A stretch of DNA of 64,000 nucleotides from Pacificimonas pallii. Its GTDB lineage: Bacteria > Pseudomonadota > Alphaproteobacteria > Sphingomonadales > Sphingomonadaceae. Positions 1 through 9,109 of this stretch are shown here, piece by piece. The notes beneath the pieces were generated by a model. The model was not told where the DNA came from, searched no databases, and worked only from the letters and a program-made list of their open reading frames with translations. Numbering within the stretch: position 1 is the stretch's first letter; every line of letters begins with the position of its first letter. The position numbers and the translations under genes were made by a program. The stretch spans positions 496,001 through 560,000 of the forward strand of contig NZ_JAGSPA010000001.1 in the NCBI RefSeq assembly GCF_019204005.1. Direction: 5' to 3'.

Positions 1-773
1 GTGAGCGGCACGACATCGGCGACCGTGCCCAGCGCAACGAGATCCAGCAGCGCGAGCGGGTTGGGTTCTTTGCTGCCGGCGAACGCGCCGCGCGTTCTCA
101 GTTCGCGTTGCACCGCGACGGCCAGTAGAAACGCCATCCCGACCGCGGCAAGATGACCGTAGCTCTTCGCCTCATGCCCCTCATCCATGCGGTTCGGATT
201 GACGAGCGCGATAGCAGGCGGGAGCGATGTCGACGCCTTGTGATGATCGACGATGATGACATCCAGCCCGGCGTCTTTCGCGGCCTCCAGCGCCTCGAAC
301 CCCTGCGTGCCGCAGTCGACACAAATGACAAGGTCCGCGCCGCCTTCTTTCAGTTTTACCAGAGCATCGGCGCTCGGTCCGTACCCCTCCAGCAGACGGT
401 CGGGAATATAATGGCCGGGCGCGCCGCCGCATGCCGTCAGATGCCGGATCAGGACGGCGGCGCTGGTCGCGCCATCAACATCATAGTCGCCAAAAATGAC
501 GATCCGCTCGCCCCGCTGGATCGCGTCCGCCGTCCGTGCGGCGGCGGCGTCCATATCGACGAAAATGCTGGGATCCGGCAGCATGTCGCGCATTGTCGGC
601 GCGCGCAGCAGTTCAATGTCTTCAGGCGCGGCCCCGCGCGCCAGAAAGAGCTTCCGCACCAGTTCATCATTGCCCAGCGCCTGCGCGCCCGTCGCCTCTG
701 CGGAGGTGCCGCCGCGCCAATGCCAGGCGCGGCCCATGACGGATTTTGTGATGCCAAAAACGGGAGTTATCAT
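1..773 (-). CDS. recJ: Single-stranded-DNA-specific exonuclease RecJ (3' end cut by window edge)
   Basis: RecJ is a 5'-3' exonuclease on single-stranded DNA that acts in recombination and mismatch repair. Translating the minus strand from the ATG at 773 gives an N-terminus ending in MGRAWHWR, like the family's 'GRxW' start. The metal-binding DHH-phosphoesterase motif FGDYDVDGATSAA lies at about residues 94-106, and a downstream VDHHK supplies the DHH triad. About 257 codons are visible and the frame is open at base 1, so roughly the C-terminal half is missing. The ATG at 773 is preferred to the internal ATG at residue 13 because homologous sequence begins before it. The gene lies downstream of astB on the same strand, separated by about 160 bases with no recognisable terminator. 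Confidence 0.93.
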   Translation of the reverse strand, partial: MITPVFGITKSVMGRAWHWRGGTSAEATGAQALGNDELVRKLFLARGAAPEDIELLRAPTMRDMLPDPSIFVDMDAAAARTADAIQRGERIVIFGDYDVDGATSAAVLIRHLTACGGAPGHYIPDRLLEGYGPSADALVKLKEGGADLVICVDCGTQGFEALEAAKDAGLDVIIVDHHKASTSLPPAIALVNPNRMDEGHEAKSYGHLAAVGMAFLLAVAVQRELRTRGAFAGSKEPNPLALLDLVALGTVADVVPL

Positions 774-931
774 GCGGGCAGTCTTAGGCGCGTTCGGGCG
801 CGAAGGGAATCTGCGTTCGCGCCTCTGCCCACAAGAAGCTTCGCGTGCCGGACTATGGTGATGCGATGACAGGAATCCGATCATCCTGAGCGATTTTGAT
901 CGGTTGCGTAGAATTTTTGGGGAATAGGGAG

Positions 932-2209
932 CTACCCCAGCCCCAATTCCGCCTTCAGCGCCGCACGCGCGGCCCACGCGGCCTGCCACAGATCCGGGCT
1001 CGCAAGATCGGCGGGCGCGATTTCCTCTGGCCAATGCGTTTCGACAAGCCGCTCCAGCCGATCCGCCTTGGCCTCATCCAGCAGGAAACGGTCATCAATG
1101 GCCGCACAGGCGGCCTCCGACACGGCAACGCGCAGGCGCAGGCAGGCCGGGCCACCGCCATTGCGCATGGATTCGCGCACATCGATGAAATGCGCCTGAT
1201 GAATGGGGCCATTGCCGCCCACATTCGCGTCCAGCCACGATTTCACACGTGGATTTTCTTCGCACTCCGTTGGCAGGATCAGGCTCATCTGGCCGTGCGG
1301 CAGCGTGACCAGCTGCGAATTAAAGAGATAGGAGGATATCGCATCCTCCAGGCTGACCTGATTTGCCGGAACCTCGACGATGGCGACACCGTCAACCCGG
1401 CGCTCGACCTCCTCATACAGCCATTTGCGGTCATCGAACGCCTGTTCATGGGCAAAGAGCACCGTTTCATTGGCGACGGCGACGACGTCATTGTGAAATG
1501 CCCCCGCCTCGATGGCGACGGTTGATTGCGCGGTAAAGATCGCGTCCGCGACGCCGTGCTTGCGCATGACCGCCTCCGATGCGCGGCGCGACTGACGCGC
1601 CGGGAAGCGGCCGCCGCGATCCTCGCCGTACACCTGGATTTCGACACCTGCCTCGCCATGGGAGGGGGCAAGGCGCATGAAGTTCGCCGCACCCTCATCG
1701 CCGAAATGCGGCGGGACAGGATCGTGCACCGCAAAGTGCGTCCTGTCCGCAAATATCACCGCCAGCTGATTCGCGGTTTCCCGCCATTCAAGCGTGCGGT
1801 GCGTCATCGCCGACAGGTTTGCCGGCGTCACATGCACGCGGCCATCCGCCGTATCCGCAGCGGCCGACACGGTGGCCGCATTGGCCGTCCACATCGCCGA
1901 GGCGCTGAGCGCGTTGCGGAACAGCGCCGGATCCTCCGCATGCGCCGCGGCGCAGACCTCTGCATCGCCGCCCGTGAAGCCCATACCGCGCAACCAGTCG
2001 ACATTGGGACGCTGATGCGGCAGGAAAAATCCCTGTTTCAGGCCCAGCGATGTCAGCAAGCGCATTTTCCGCAGCCCCTGTAGCGCCGCCGCACGCGGGC
2101 GCGCGGTGTTTCCGGCGTTGGTCGCGCTGGCCAGATTGCCAAGACTGAGACCGGCATAATTATGGGTAGGCCCGATCAGGCCGTCGAAGTTGATCTCGTG
2201 GATGGTCAT
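932..2209 (-). CDS. astB: N-succinylarginine dihydrolase
   Basis: This enzyme performs the second step of the arginine succinyltransferase (AST) pathway: N2-succinylarginine to N2-succinylornithine, CO2 and two ammonia. The 425-residue product starts EINFDGLIGPTHNYAGLSLG, the family signature, and carries the C-terminal GGGPACLRLRV motif with the presumed catalytic cysteine. Length is close to the usual 440-450. The pathway's astA and astD lie 31 kb away at 33178-35620, so the genes are split; astC and astE are not in the window. It is divergent from kup across about 155 bases. Confidence 0.95.
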   Translation of the reverse strand: MTIHEINFDGLIGPTHNYAGLSLGNLASATNAGNTARPRAAALQGLRKMRLLTSLGLKQGFFLPHQRPNVDWLRGMGFTGGDAEVCAAAHAEDPALFRNALSASAMWTANAATVSAAADTADGRVHVTPANLSAMTHRTLEWRETANQLAVIFADRTHFAVHDPVPPHFGDEGAANFMRLAPSHGEAGVEIQVYGEDRGGRFPARQSRRASEAVMRKHGVADAIFTAQSTVAIEAGAFHNDVVAVANETVLFAHEQAFDDRKWLYEEVERRVDGVAIVEVPANQVSLEDAISSYLFNSQLVTLPHGQMSLILPTECEENPRVKSWLDANVGGNGPIHQAHFIDVRESMRNGGGPACLRLRVAVSEAACAAIDDRFLLDEAKADRLERLVETHWPEEIAPADLASPDLWQAAWAARAALKAELGLG

Positions 2210-2364
2210 ACGGCGACCTCTACCCGAGCGTCGGCCAAGGTTCCAGTACCAGGCAGGCAGTATGACCGCGCGATTTGCTACGCCGCGCGCTAGGTGCTAG
2301 GCGCGCCCGCCTTCATACTGCATCTGCGTAACGAGTGGCCGATCGCGGCCGGAAACGTGAGTTC

Positions 2365-4278
2365 ATGTCACCACCCGCAGTTCCCATGACAGGCGACCAG
2401 CGCCATTGGGCCACCGCGAAAATGGCGCTGGGAGCCATCGGCATCGTCTTTGGCGATATCGGCACTTCGCCGCTTTACGCCTTTCGCGAAACCTTTGTCG
2501 GGCCGCACCCGCTCGCGCTCGATCCGCTGCATGTTTACGGTGTTATCAGTCTGATTTTCTGGTCCATGACGCTGGTCGTGACCGTACAATATGTCAGCAT
2601 CCTGATGCGCGCGGACAATAAGGGGCAGGGCGGCTCGCTCGCCCTTCTGGCACTGATCTCGCGCAGCACCGAACGCGCCCGCTGGGGCAAGGTGATCGTC
2701 ATTCTGGGGGTGTTCGCCACCGCGCTTTTCTACGGCGATTCGATGATTACGCCGGCCATTTCCGTCCTGTCGGCGGTGGAGGGGCTCACCGTTGTGAATC
2801 CGGCGCTGGAGCCGCTGGTGATTCCCATCGCCATCGGGCTTCTCGTCTTTCTGTTCTTCATACAGTCGCGCGGAACGACGAAGGTGGGGGCGATCTTCGG
2901 GCCCGTCATGCTGGTCTACTTCTTCACGATCTCGGTCCTTGGCCTGATCCAGATCGTGCAGCATCCGGAAATCCTGCTGGCGACGCTGAATCCGCTGAAC
3001 GCGCTGCGCTTTTTCTATACCGATGGCTGGCTCGCCTTCCTTGCCCTGGGCTCGGTGGTGCTGGCCGTCACCGGCGCCGAGGCGCTGTATTCCGACATGG
3101 GCCATTTCGGGCGCAAGCCGCTGTCCATCAGCTGGCTGTGGTTTGTCATGCCCGCGCTGCTCCTCAACTATATGGGACAGGCCGCACTCATCATGAATTC
3201 GGATGCGGCGACGGCGGCGGAGGCGATCAAGTCGCCGTTCTTCATGCTCGCGCCTGAGGCGCTGCGCCTGCCCCTCGTGCTGCTCGCCACCGTTGCGACC
3301 TTCATCGCCAGCCAGGCGGTGATTTCAGGCGCATTCTCGGTGACGCATCAGGCAATCCAGCTGGGCTTCGTCCCGCGCCTGTCGACGGTGCACACGTCGG
3401 AGCAGGAGGCGAATCAGATCTATATCCCGGTGATCAACTGGGCGCTGATGATCGCGGTGCTGATCCTTGTCCTGACGTTCCGCAACTCGTCGAACCTCGC
3501 CAGTGCGTACGGCATCGCGGTGACGGGCGCGATGCTGATAGACACGGCCATGCTCGCGGTGCTGCTGTTTAGCGTCTGGAAGTGGAAGCCGTGGCTCTCC
3601 ATCCCGCTGCTCGCGATTTTCTTCATCGTCGACGGGGCGTATTTCGCAGCGAACCTTACCAAGGTGCCCGATGGCGGCTGGTTTCCGCTGCTTGTCGGCG
3701 TCATCGCCTTCACCCTGCTGACGACATGGGCGCGCGGACGGCTGCTGATGCGCAGACGCATGTCGGAAGCCGGAATGCCGATGGAGATATTTGTGAAGTC
3801 GGCGGCCGGCAGCGCCACGCGCGTCCCCGGCACCGCCATCTTCATGGCGAGCCAGTCGGCGGGCGTCCCGCACGCCCTGCTGCACAATATGAAGCATAAT
3901 AAGGTGCTGCACGAACGCGTTGTCATTCTGACCGTGCTGATCGAGGAAGTGCCCTATATCGACCTTGCCGAGCGATGCAGCGTCATCGACCTTGGCGAAG
4001 GTTTCTTCCGCATCATATTGCGCTATGGCTTCCTGCAGGAAACCAATATTCCCAAGGCACTCGATGAGATCGAGGGCGTTTGCGGGCCGAAATTCGATAT
4101 GATGTCCACCAGCTTCTTCCTGTCGCGCCAGACGCTGATCGCGGCGGAGAAACCCGGCATGATGCTGTGGCGTGAAAAGCTGTTCGCGTGGATGCTGCGA
4201 AACAGCGCGACGGCGATGGAATTCTTCCGTCTTCCGACAAACCGCGTGGTGGAGCTGGGGAGCCAGGTCGAAATATAG
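2365..4278 (+). CDS. kup: Low-affinity potassium uptake transporter Kup
   Basis: A Kup/HAK/KUP-family K+ importer in the inner membrane, probably an H+/K+ symporter. The product has about 12 membrane segments followed by a cytoplasmic C-terminal region of about 150 residues. The family signature [19 protein letters not shown] follows soon after the start. The length of 637 residues matches Kup (about 620-630). The start is uncertain: an upstream in-frame GTG at 2335 and a later ATG at 2386 are alternatives, and none has a strong ribosome binding site. I prefer the ATG at 2365. The gene stands alone, divergent from astB. Confidence 0.93.
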   Translation: MSPPAVPMTGDQRHWATAKMALGAIGIVFGDIGTSPLYAFRETFVGPHPLALDPLHVYGVISLIFWSMTLVVTVQYVSILMRADNKGQGGSLALLALISRSTERARWGKVIVILGVFATALFYGDSMITPAISVLSAVEGLTVVNPALEPLVIPIAIGLLVFLFFIQSRGTTKVGAIFGPVMLVYFFTISVLGLIQIVQHPEILLATLNPLNALRFFYTDGWLAFLALGSVVLAVTGAEALYSDMGHFGRKPLSISWLWFVMPALLLNYMGQAALIMNSDAATAAEAIKSPFFMLAPEALRLPLVLLATVATFIASQAVISGAFSVTHQAIQLGFVPRLSTVHTSEQEANQIYIPVINWALMIAVLILVLTFRNSSNLASAYGIAVTGAMLIDTAMLAVLLFSVWKWKPWLSIPLLAIFFIVDGAYFAANLTKVPDGGWFPLLVGVIAFTLLTTWARGRLLMRRRMSEAGMPMEIFVKSAAGSATRVPGTAIFMASQSAGVPHALLHNMKHNKVLHERVVILTVLIEEVPYIDLAERCSVIDLGEGFFRIILRYGFLQETNIPKALDEIEGVCGPKFDMMSTSFFLSRQTLIAAEKPGMMLWREKLFAWMLRNSATAMEFFRLPTNRVVELGSQVEI

Positions 4279-4345
4279 GGCAAATATCAGGGTGACCGGC
4301 AGCGTCCAGGCTGGTTAGGAACCCTTTGAAAAAGGAGACTGTCCG

Positions 4346-5593
4346 ATGATCCGTTCCCTCGTTCTTGCCGCCCTGATCGCCGCACCGACCCTCGCGCAGG
4401 ACAGCGTTGAGGATGCGCGCGCGATTCTGGCCGACCAGCCGATTTTCGATGGGCATAACGACCTGCCCTACGCCATCCGCAGCATGAACGGATCGCGCAT
4501 ATCCGATTTTCCCTATGGCGCACTGGATGCGCGTTTCGCGGAAAGGATGGCGACGGACGGCGCGAAGATGCAGGCCGGCGGTGTCGGCGCGCAATTCTGG
4601 TCGGTTTATGTGCCCGCCTCGCTACCCGAAGCGGAGGCCGTCGTGCAGGTGCTGGAGCAGATCGACCTGACCGACCGCCTGATCGCTGCCAATTCCGACA
4701 TGATGGAAAAGGCGAGCACCGCCGCTGATGTGCGCCGCATCATGAAGACCGGCAAGGTCGCAGGCATGTACGGGATCGAGGGCGGCCACGGCATCGCCAA
4801 TTCGCTCGGCACGCTGCGCCAGATGTATGATCGCGGTGTCCGCTACATGACGCTGACCCACTCCGCCTCGATTGCATGGGCGGACAGCGCGACGGACGAT
4901 CCGCGCGCGGACGGACTGAGCGCGTTCGGCAAAGAAGTGGTGCGGGAGATGAACCGGCTCGGCATGCTGGTGGACCTTAGCCACGTCAGCCAGAAGACCA
5001 TGGCCGATGCGCTGGATGTTACCGAAGCTCCGGTCATCTTCTCCCATTCGAGCGCGCGCGCGATTACCGGGCATTTGCGCAATGTCCCGGACGAGATCCT
5101 GACGCGCGTGAAGGACAATGGCGGCGTCGTCATGGTGACGTTCGTCGAGAGCTTCCTGTCCGAGAAGGTCCGCATGCGGGGCGCAGCCTATGCCGCCGAG
5201 CAGGGACGATTGGGGGCGCTCTATTCTGGACGCACGGCCCTGGTCGAAGCCGGCCTGGAAGAATGGGCCGCCGCGAATCCGCAGCCAAAGGCCACGGTGC
5301 AGGACGCCGCGGATCATATCGATCATATTCGCAAGATTGCCGGCATCGATCATATCGGCATTGGCGGCGATTTCGATGGCATCCCGACCTATCCGACCGG
5401 GCTGGAAGACGTTTCCGCCTACCCCAATCTATTCGCCGAATTGCTGAAACGCGGCTATTCCGCCGAAGACCTCAAGAAAATCAGCAGCGGCAATGTCCTG
5501 CGGGCACTGGAAGCGGCGGAAACCGTGGCCGCGCGCCTGCAAAGCGAACGCGGGCCAAGCGAAATGCTATTCGCCGCCGAAAAAAGCGAATAG
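4346..5593 (+). CDS. Secreted membrane dipeptidase, peptidase family M19
   Basis: Family M19 enzymes are zinc dipeptidases that hydrolyse dipeptides and some beta-lactam-like substrates. The 415-residue product begins with a short signal peptide (MIRSLVLAALIAAPTLAQ), so it is probably periplasmic. The metal-site motif FDGHNDLPYA is at about residues 37-46, IEGGHGI holds the bridging glutamate, and LVDLSHVS, FSHSSARA and GIGGDFDG carry the other ligands. An AAGGAG-type ribosome binding site precedes the ATG. A second M19 paralogue is at 29727-30998. The gene converges with the HerA-like gene, with 14 bases between the stops. The natural substrate cannot be read from sequence. Confidence 0.9.
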   Translation: MIRSLVLAALIAAPTLAQDSVEDARAILADQPIFDGHNDLPYAIRSMNGSRISDFPYGALDARFAERMATDGAKMQAGGVGAQFWSVYVPASLPEAEAVVQVLEQIDLTDRLIAANSDMMEKASTAADVRRIMKTGKVAGMYGIEGGHGIANSLGTLRQMYDRGVRYMTLTHSASIAWADSATDDPRADGLSAFGKEVVREMNRLGMLVDLSHVSQKTMADALDVTEAPVIFSHSSARAITGHLRNVPDEILTRVKDNGGVVMVTFVESFLSEKVRMRGAAYAAEQGRLGALYSGRTALVEAGLEEWAAANPQPKATVQDAADHIDHIRKIAGIDHIGIGGDFDGIPTYPTGLEDVSAYPNLFAELLKRGYSAEDLKKISSGNVLRALEAAETVAARLQSERGPSEMLFAAEKSE

Positions 5594-5607
5594 GCGCGGC
5601 ACGACCT

Positions 5608-7272
5608 TCAGCGGCCCTGCCCGCGCCAGCGATGGATGGTGCGTTCGAGGATTTCCTCCTCACCGCCGGTTTCCTTCCACAGCTCGCTGAACATCGGATC
5701 GTCGGAAGCGGGGCGCAACTGGGCCTCGAGGTCATCGAGACGCACGCGGATCGGAATGTTCACGCCTTCGCCGCAAATGATACACTCACGGTTCCTGAGC
5801 GCCGGAATCGCATCCATGAAGCCCCGCGCGCCTTCGGGCATCGCATTCTTCACGTGATTCTGGTCGCGCTCATTGTTCAGGCGCATGGAAATAATCGTGC
5901 CGCATTGTGACAGAACGCCCTCCGCAAGGTCCGAGGGGCGCTGGGTGATCAGGCCGAGCGAGACGCCATATTTACGGCCTTCCTTCGCGATCGATTCCAG
6001 CACTTTGCGGACGGAACTGGGGGCGGTCGAGCGATCGGAGGGGACATAGCGGTGCGCCTCCTCGCAAATCAGGAGGATCGGACGCTGCGCTTCGCGGCGG
6101 GCCCAGATGGCATAGTCGAATGTCAGGCGCGACAGTACGGCGACCACGACCGTCACGATATCGGTCGGCACACCTGAAAGATCGATGATGGAAATGGGTT
6201 TGCCCTCGGCGGGCAGACGAAAAATCTTCGCCATGAACGGCGCGAGCGAGTCCGAAACCAAGAGGCCATTGAACATGAAGCCGTAGCGCGGATCGCCTTT
6301 CAATTCCTCCACCTTGGATTTCAGGCGCATGAACGGCGCGGCGCTGGTCGCCTTGTCGAGCTTTCCCATGCCGGCGGAGATCGCGCCAAGAAGATCGGAC
6401 AGCAAATAGGGAACGGGCGAATCCACCGTCAGCTTGCCAAGCGACTGCGCGACACGGCTTTTCGACCGGGCCTCCAATATGCATTTCGCGAGGATGTCCA
6501 TATCGGTTTCACGCTCAGCACCCTCGGTGGTGATGAAGACCTCGCAATGCTCCTCGAAATTCATCAGCCAGTAGGGCAGCGCAAGATTGTCGACGTTGAA
6601 AATCTGCCCGTTCGAGGTGAACGCCGCCGCATATTCGCCGTGCGGGTCGAGCATGACGATGTGGCCCTCGGGATGCTGTTCGATGATTCGGTGCAAGATG
6701 AGCGCCGCACTTGTCGACTTACCCGTACCGGTGGAGCCGAGCAGCGCGAAATGCTTGCCGAGCATGGGATCGATGTAAAGCGCCCCGCGCACGTCGTTCG
6801 TCGGATAAACCGTACCGATCTCGATATGCGCACGTCCATCGGCCTTGAAGACAGCACCAAGATCGGGACGGCTCACCGTATGGATCTTCGCGCCGGGCAT
6901 TGGATAACGTGTGACACCGCGGCGAAACCCCGTCAGCGTCCCGTCGGCCGTTTCGTCGCCCTCCCCCAGAAAATCAACGGCCGCAATGACTGCATCCTCT
7001 TTCGCCGGATCGAGTTTCAAATTTCGCACATTGCCAAGGAGCCAAAGTTTCCCGACCTTCACCTTTAGCTGAGAGCCAACCTGGCCGGACGTCGCGATCG
7101 TCTGGTCAGGATCGCCGCCAAGCGCTGCCAGCGCCGACAGGTCGAGGCGGCAAAGCGCGCTGCCGCCGTCGATTTCCCGCACCTGCCCGATTACGGTGCC
7201 GTGTCCGGCACGGCCGCCGCGCGCACGATCGCTGCCGGGCGCGACAGGGGCAGGTGCAAAACTCTGGTCCAT
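5608..7272 (-). CDS. HerA-like hexameric ATPase (DUF87 family)
   Basis: This is a 554-residue P-loop ATPase of the HerA/FtsK superfamily. An N-terminal beta-rich HAS-barrel-like region (about residues 20-120) precedes the ATPase core, with Walker A GSTGTGKS at residues 179-186 and Walker B ILLICEEAHRY near residue 405. The segment SLGLITQRPSDLAEGVLSQC holds the sensor/arginine-finger region typical of HerA. Archaeal HerA works with the nuclease NurA in DNA end resection; bacterial homologues also occur in anti-phage systems or as orphan genes. No NurA-like or SIR2-like gene is adjacent, so this looks like the orphan form. Its function is not established. Confidence 0.85.
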   Translation of the reverse strand: MDQSFAPAPVAPGSDRARGGRAGHGTVIGQVREIDGGSALCRLDLSALAALGGDPDQTIATSGQVGSQLKVKVGKLWLLGNVRNLKLDPAKEDAVIAAVDFLGEGDETADGTLTGFRRGVTRYPMPGAKIHTVSRPDLGAVFKADGRAHIEIGTVYPTNDVRGALYIDPMLGKHFALLGSTGTGKSTSAALILHRIIEQHPEGHIVMLDPHGEYAAAFTSNGQIFNVDNLALPYWLMNFEEHCEVFITTEGAERETDMDILAKCILEARSKSRVAQSLGKLTVDSPVPYLLSDLLGAISAGMGKLDKATSAAPFMRLKSKVEELKGDPRYGFMFNGLLVSDSLAPFMAKIFRLPAEGKPISIIDLSGVPTDIVTVVVAVLSRLTFDYAIWARREAQRPILLICEEAHRYVPSDRSTAPSSVRKVLESIAKEGRKYGVSLGLITQRPSDLAEGVLSQCGTIISMRLNNERDQNHVKNAMPEGARGFMDAIPALRNRECIICGEGVNIPIRVRLDDLEAQLRPASDDPMFSELWKETGGEEEILERTIHRWRGQGR

Positions 7273-7371
7273 GGGAAACGCTGCTCCGACTGTGGTTCAG
7301 CATCTCTATTGTCGGATCAGGGATAAGAAACCGTTAGCAAATCCTGGCATATGCCGCCGGTCGGCACCGCG

Positions 7372-8127
7372 CTAGCGTTTCAGGATCACGCCCGCCAACC
7401 ATCCGAGGAGGAGCGCGATGGAGACGGCGAAAACACCATATGCGGCGCCTTTGTTCTGGGCCATCATGAAGACGGCCCGTTCAAAACCGGACTTCTCGAC
7501 GCTGATGGTCTGGGTCGCGGAGGATACCACGTCGCCGTCCTGGATAAGATGGATTTCCACCGAATAGGTGCCGACGGGCACCTTGCTGGGCAGGTCGATG
7601 CGGGCGCGATAAAGGACATCTTCGACGATATCGACGCCCACAGGGTCGGCACCGTAAAGGTCTTCGCTGCCCCATGTCCCCAGCAGGCCCGCTTCAAACG
7701 CTGTCACCGTCGCGGCGTCGGCGCCGCCACCGGGGGACAGCTGTAGATATTCCGGACTCAGTTCAAAGATCGCCGCCGTCCGCTCGTCCACAATATCCAG
7801 GATTGGCCGTGTCGACGCGGCATGGAAGAAAGCGGGTGCGGTTTCAAACCGGACAGCGTCGGTATTCACCCAGACGCCAAGCACGCGTTCCTTGCGGCGC
7901 ACGGTGATCGATTCTGGTGGGCCGCGCACGATGATGGCCATATCCGGACGCTCGTCGGGCATCTTGCCGTCAGGATACTGGATCGCGCCAAAGACCAGCA
8001 GCTCCGCCCCGGCAAAGGTGTAAACGATATCGATCCGGCTTTGCGACAGGTCGGCGATCAGGCGCGGCGCAACCTGCGCACCGGCGGGCGCGGCGATCAG
8101 CGCGGCAAGAAGCAGCAGGATCCTCAT
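7372..8127 (-). CDS. TIGR02186-type membrane-anchored protein of unknown function
   Basis: The 251-residue product has an N-terminal signal peptide (MRILLLLAALIAAPAGAQ), a periplasmic beta-rich region of about 190 residues, and one C-terminal membrane segment (about residues 225-247) ending in a KR anchor. This matches the alphaproteobacterial TIGR02186 family, which commonly sits beside a TauE/SafE permease. Its start codon overlaps the stop of the TauE gene by 4 bases (ATGA), implying translational coupling. I infer it assists or modifies the permease at the periplasmic face; no biochemical role is known to me. Confidence 0.75.
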   Translation of the reverse strand: MRILLLLAALIAAPAGAQVAPRLIADLSQSRIDIVYTFAGAELLVFGAIQYPDGKMPDERPDMAIIVRGPPESITVRRKERVLGVWVNTDAVRFETAPAFFHAASTRPILDIVDERTAAIFELSPEYLQLSPGGGADAATVTAFEAGLLGTWGSEDLYGADPVGVDIVEDVLYRARIDLPSKVPVGTYSVEIHLIQDGDVVSSATQTISVEKSGFERAVFMMAQNKGAAYGVFAVSIALLLGWLAGVILKR

Positions 8128-9041
8128 ATACCGCCCAACTGCACGGAAAACAGATTGTCCGGTGCCACGGTCAGCCCGAACAACAGTCTGCCCGCGACGA
8201 TGAGGACGAGTATGGCAAGCGCGAGGCGAAGCTTTTCCGGTGGCAGGCCAATGGCGATCCGCGCGCCCAGCTGCGCGCCGATCACGCCGCCAAGCAGCAG
8301 CAGCACGGCAAGAACGATATCGACCGTCTTCGACTGCACCGCATGCAGCATGGTGATGGCCGCGGTCGTGAACACGATCTGGAACAGGCTGGTCCCGACG
8401 ACCACGCTGACCGACATGCCGAGCACGTAGATCAGGATCGGGACCATGATCAGGCCGCCGCCAATGCCCATGACGAAGGTCAGAACGCCGACCAATATGC
8501 CAATGAGGAACGGCGCGAGCGGTGAAATATAAAGACCCGCCGCCCGAAACCGCATGCGCCCGGGAAGCGCAGCGATGAACGCGTTATGGCGCTTCGTTCG
8601 CTTGGGCCGGATGCCTTTGGCCTGCCGCCTGAGGGTGCGCACCGTCTCCGTCAGCATCGAAAAGCCGACGATGGACAGGAACACCACGTAAATCAGCGAT
8701 ATGGTGAGATCGATCTGGCCGATGGTCTGGAGCAGGCTGAACAGCAGGGAACCCAGCAGCGCACCCACGATGCCGCCCGCGACCAGCACGGCACCCATTT
8801 TCAGATCGACACCGCCCCGCCGCCAGTGCGCCATGGCACCCGAAACGCTGGAACCGGTGACCTGCGTCGCGCTGGAGGCCACGGCGACGGCAGGTGGAAT
8901 GCCATAAAACATCAGCAGCGGCGTCATCAGGAATCCGCCGCCCACGCCGAACAGGCCGGATGTGATACCGACGATCAGGCCAAGGCCGATGATCACGGCG
9001 GCGTTCACGCTCAGTTCCGCAATCGGCAGGTAAATGTCCAT
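8124..9041 (-). CDS. Sulfite exporter TauE/SafE family permease
   Basis: A 305-residue integral membrane protein with about 8 hydrophobic segments and the two-fold internal repeat of the TauE/SafE family: glycine-rich GLFGVGGGFLMTPLLMFYG near the N-terminus and GIGGGLIMVPILIYVLGM in the second half. Family members export sulfite, sulfoacetate or other organosulfur anions; the substrate here is unknown. It is the first gene of a two-gene unit with the TIGR02186 gene. A basic cytoplasmic loop separates the two halves. Confidence 0.88.
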   Translation of the reverse strand: MDIYLPIAELSVNAAVIIGLGLIVGITSGLFGVGGGFLMTPLLMFYGIPPAVAVASSATQVTGSSVSGAMAHWRRGGVDLKMGAVLVAGGIVGALLGSLLFSLLQTIGQIDLTISLIYVVFLSIVGFSMLTETVRTLRRQAKGIRPKRTKRHNAFIAALPGRMRFRAAGLYISPLAPFLIGILVGVLTFVMGIGGGLIMVPILIYVLGMSVSVVVGTSLFQIVFTTAAITMLHAVQSKTVDIVLAVLLLLGGVIGAQLGARIAIGLPPEKLRLALAILVLIVAGRLLFGLTVAPDNLFSVQLGGI

Positions 9042-9109
9042 GTCCGCGGCCTTAGCGCGGCCCGGCGCGGATCACCATGGCGATCCGAAGGCCCGCGGCG
9101 TTTTCTGGG

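Noticed and set aside
153-869. A 238-residue plus-strand open frame at the left edge
   Set aside because: It lies opposite recJ, whose GDYDVDG and DHH motifs are clear on the minus strand.
2335-2364. GTG start for kup
   Set aside because: No ribosome binding site is visible and the added ten residues are not family-like; the ATG at 2365 is simpler.
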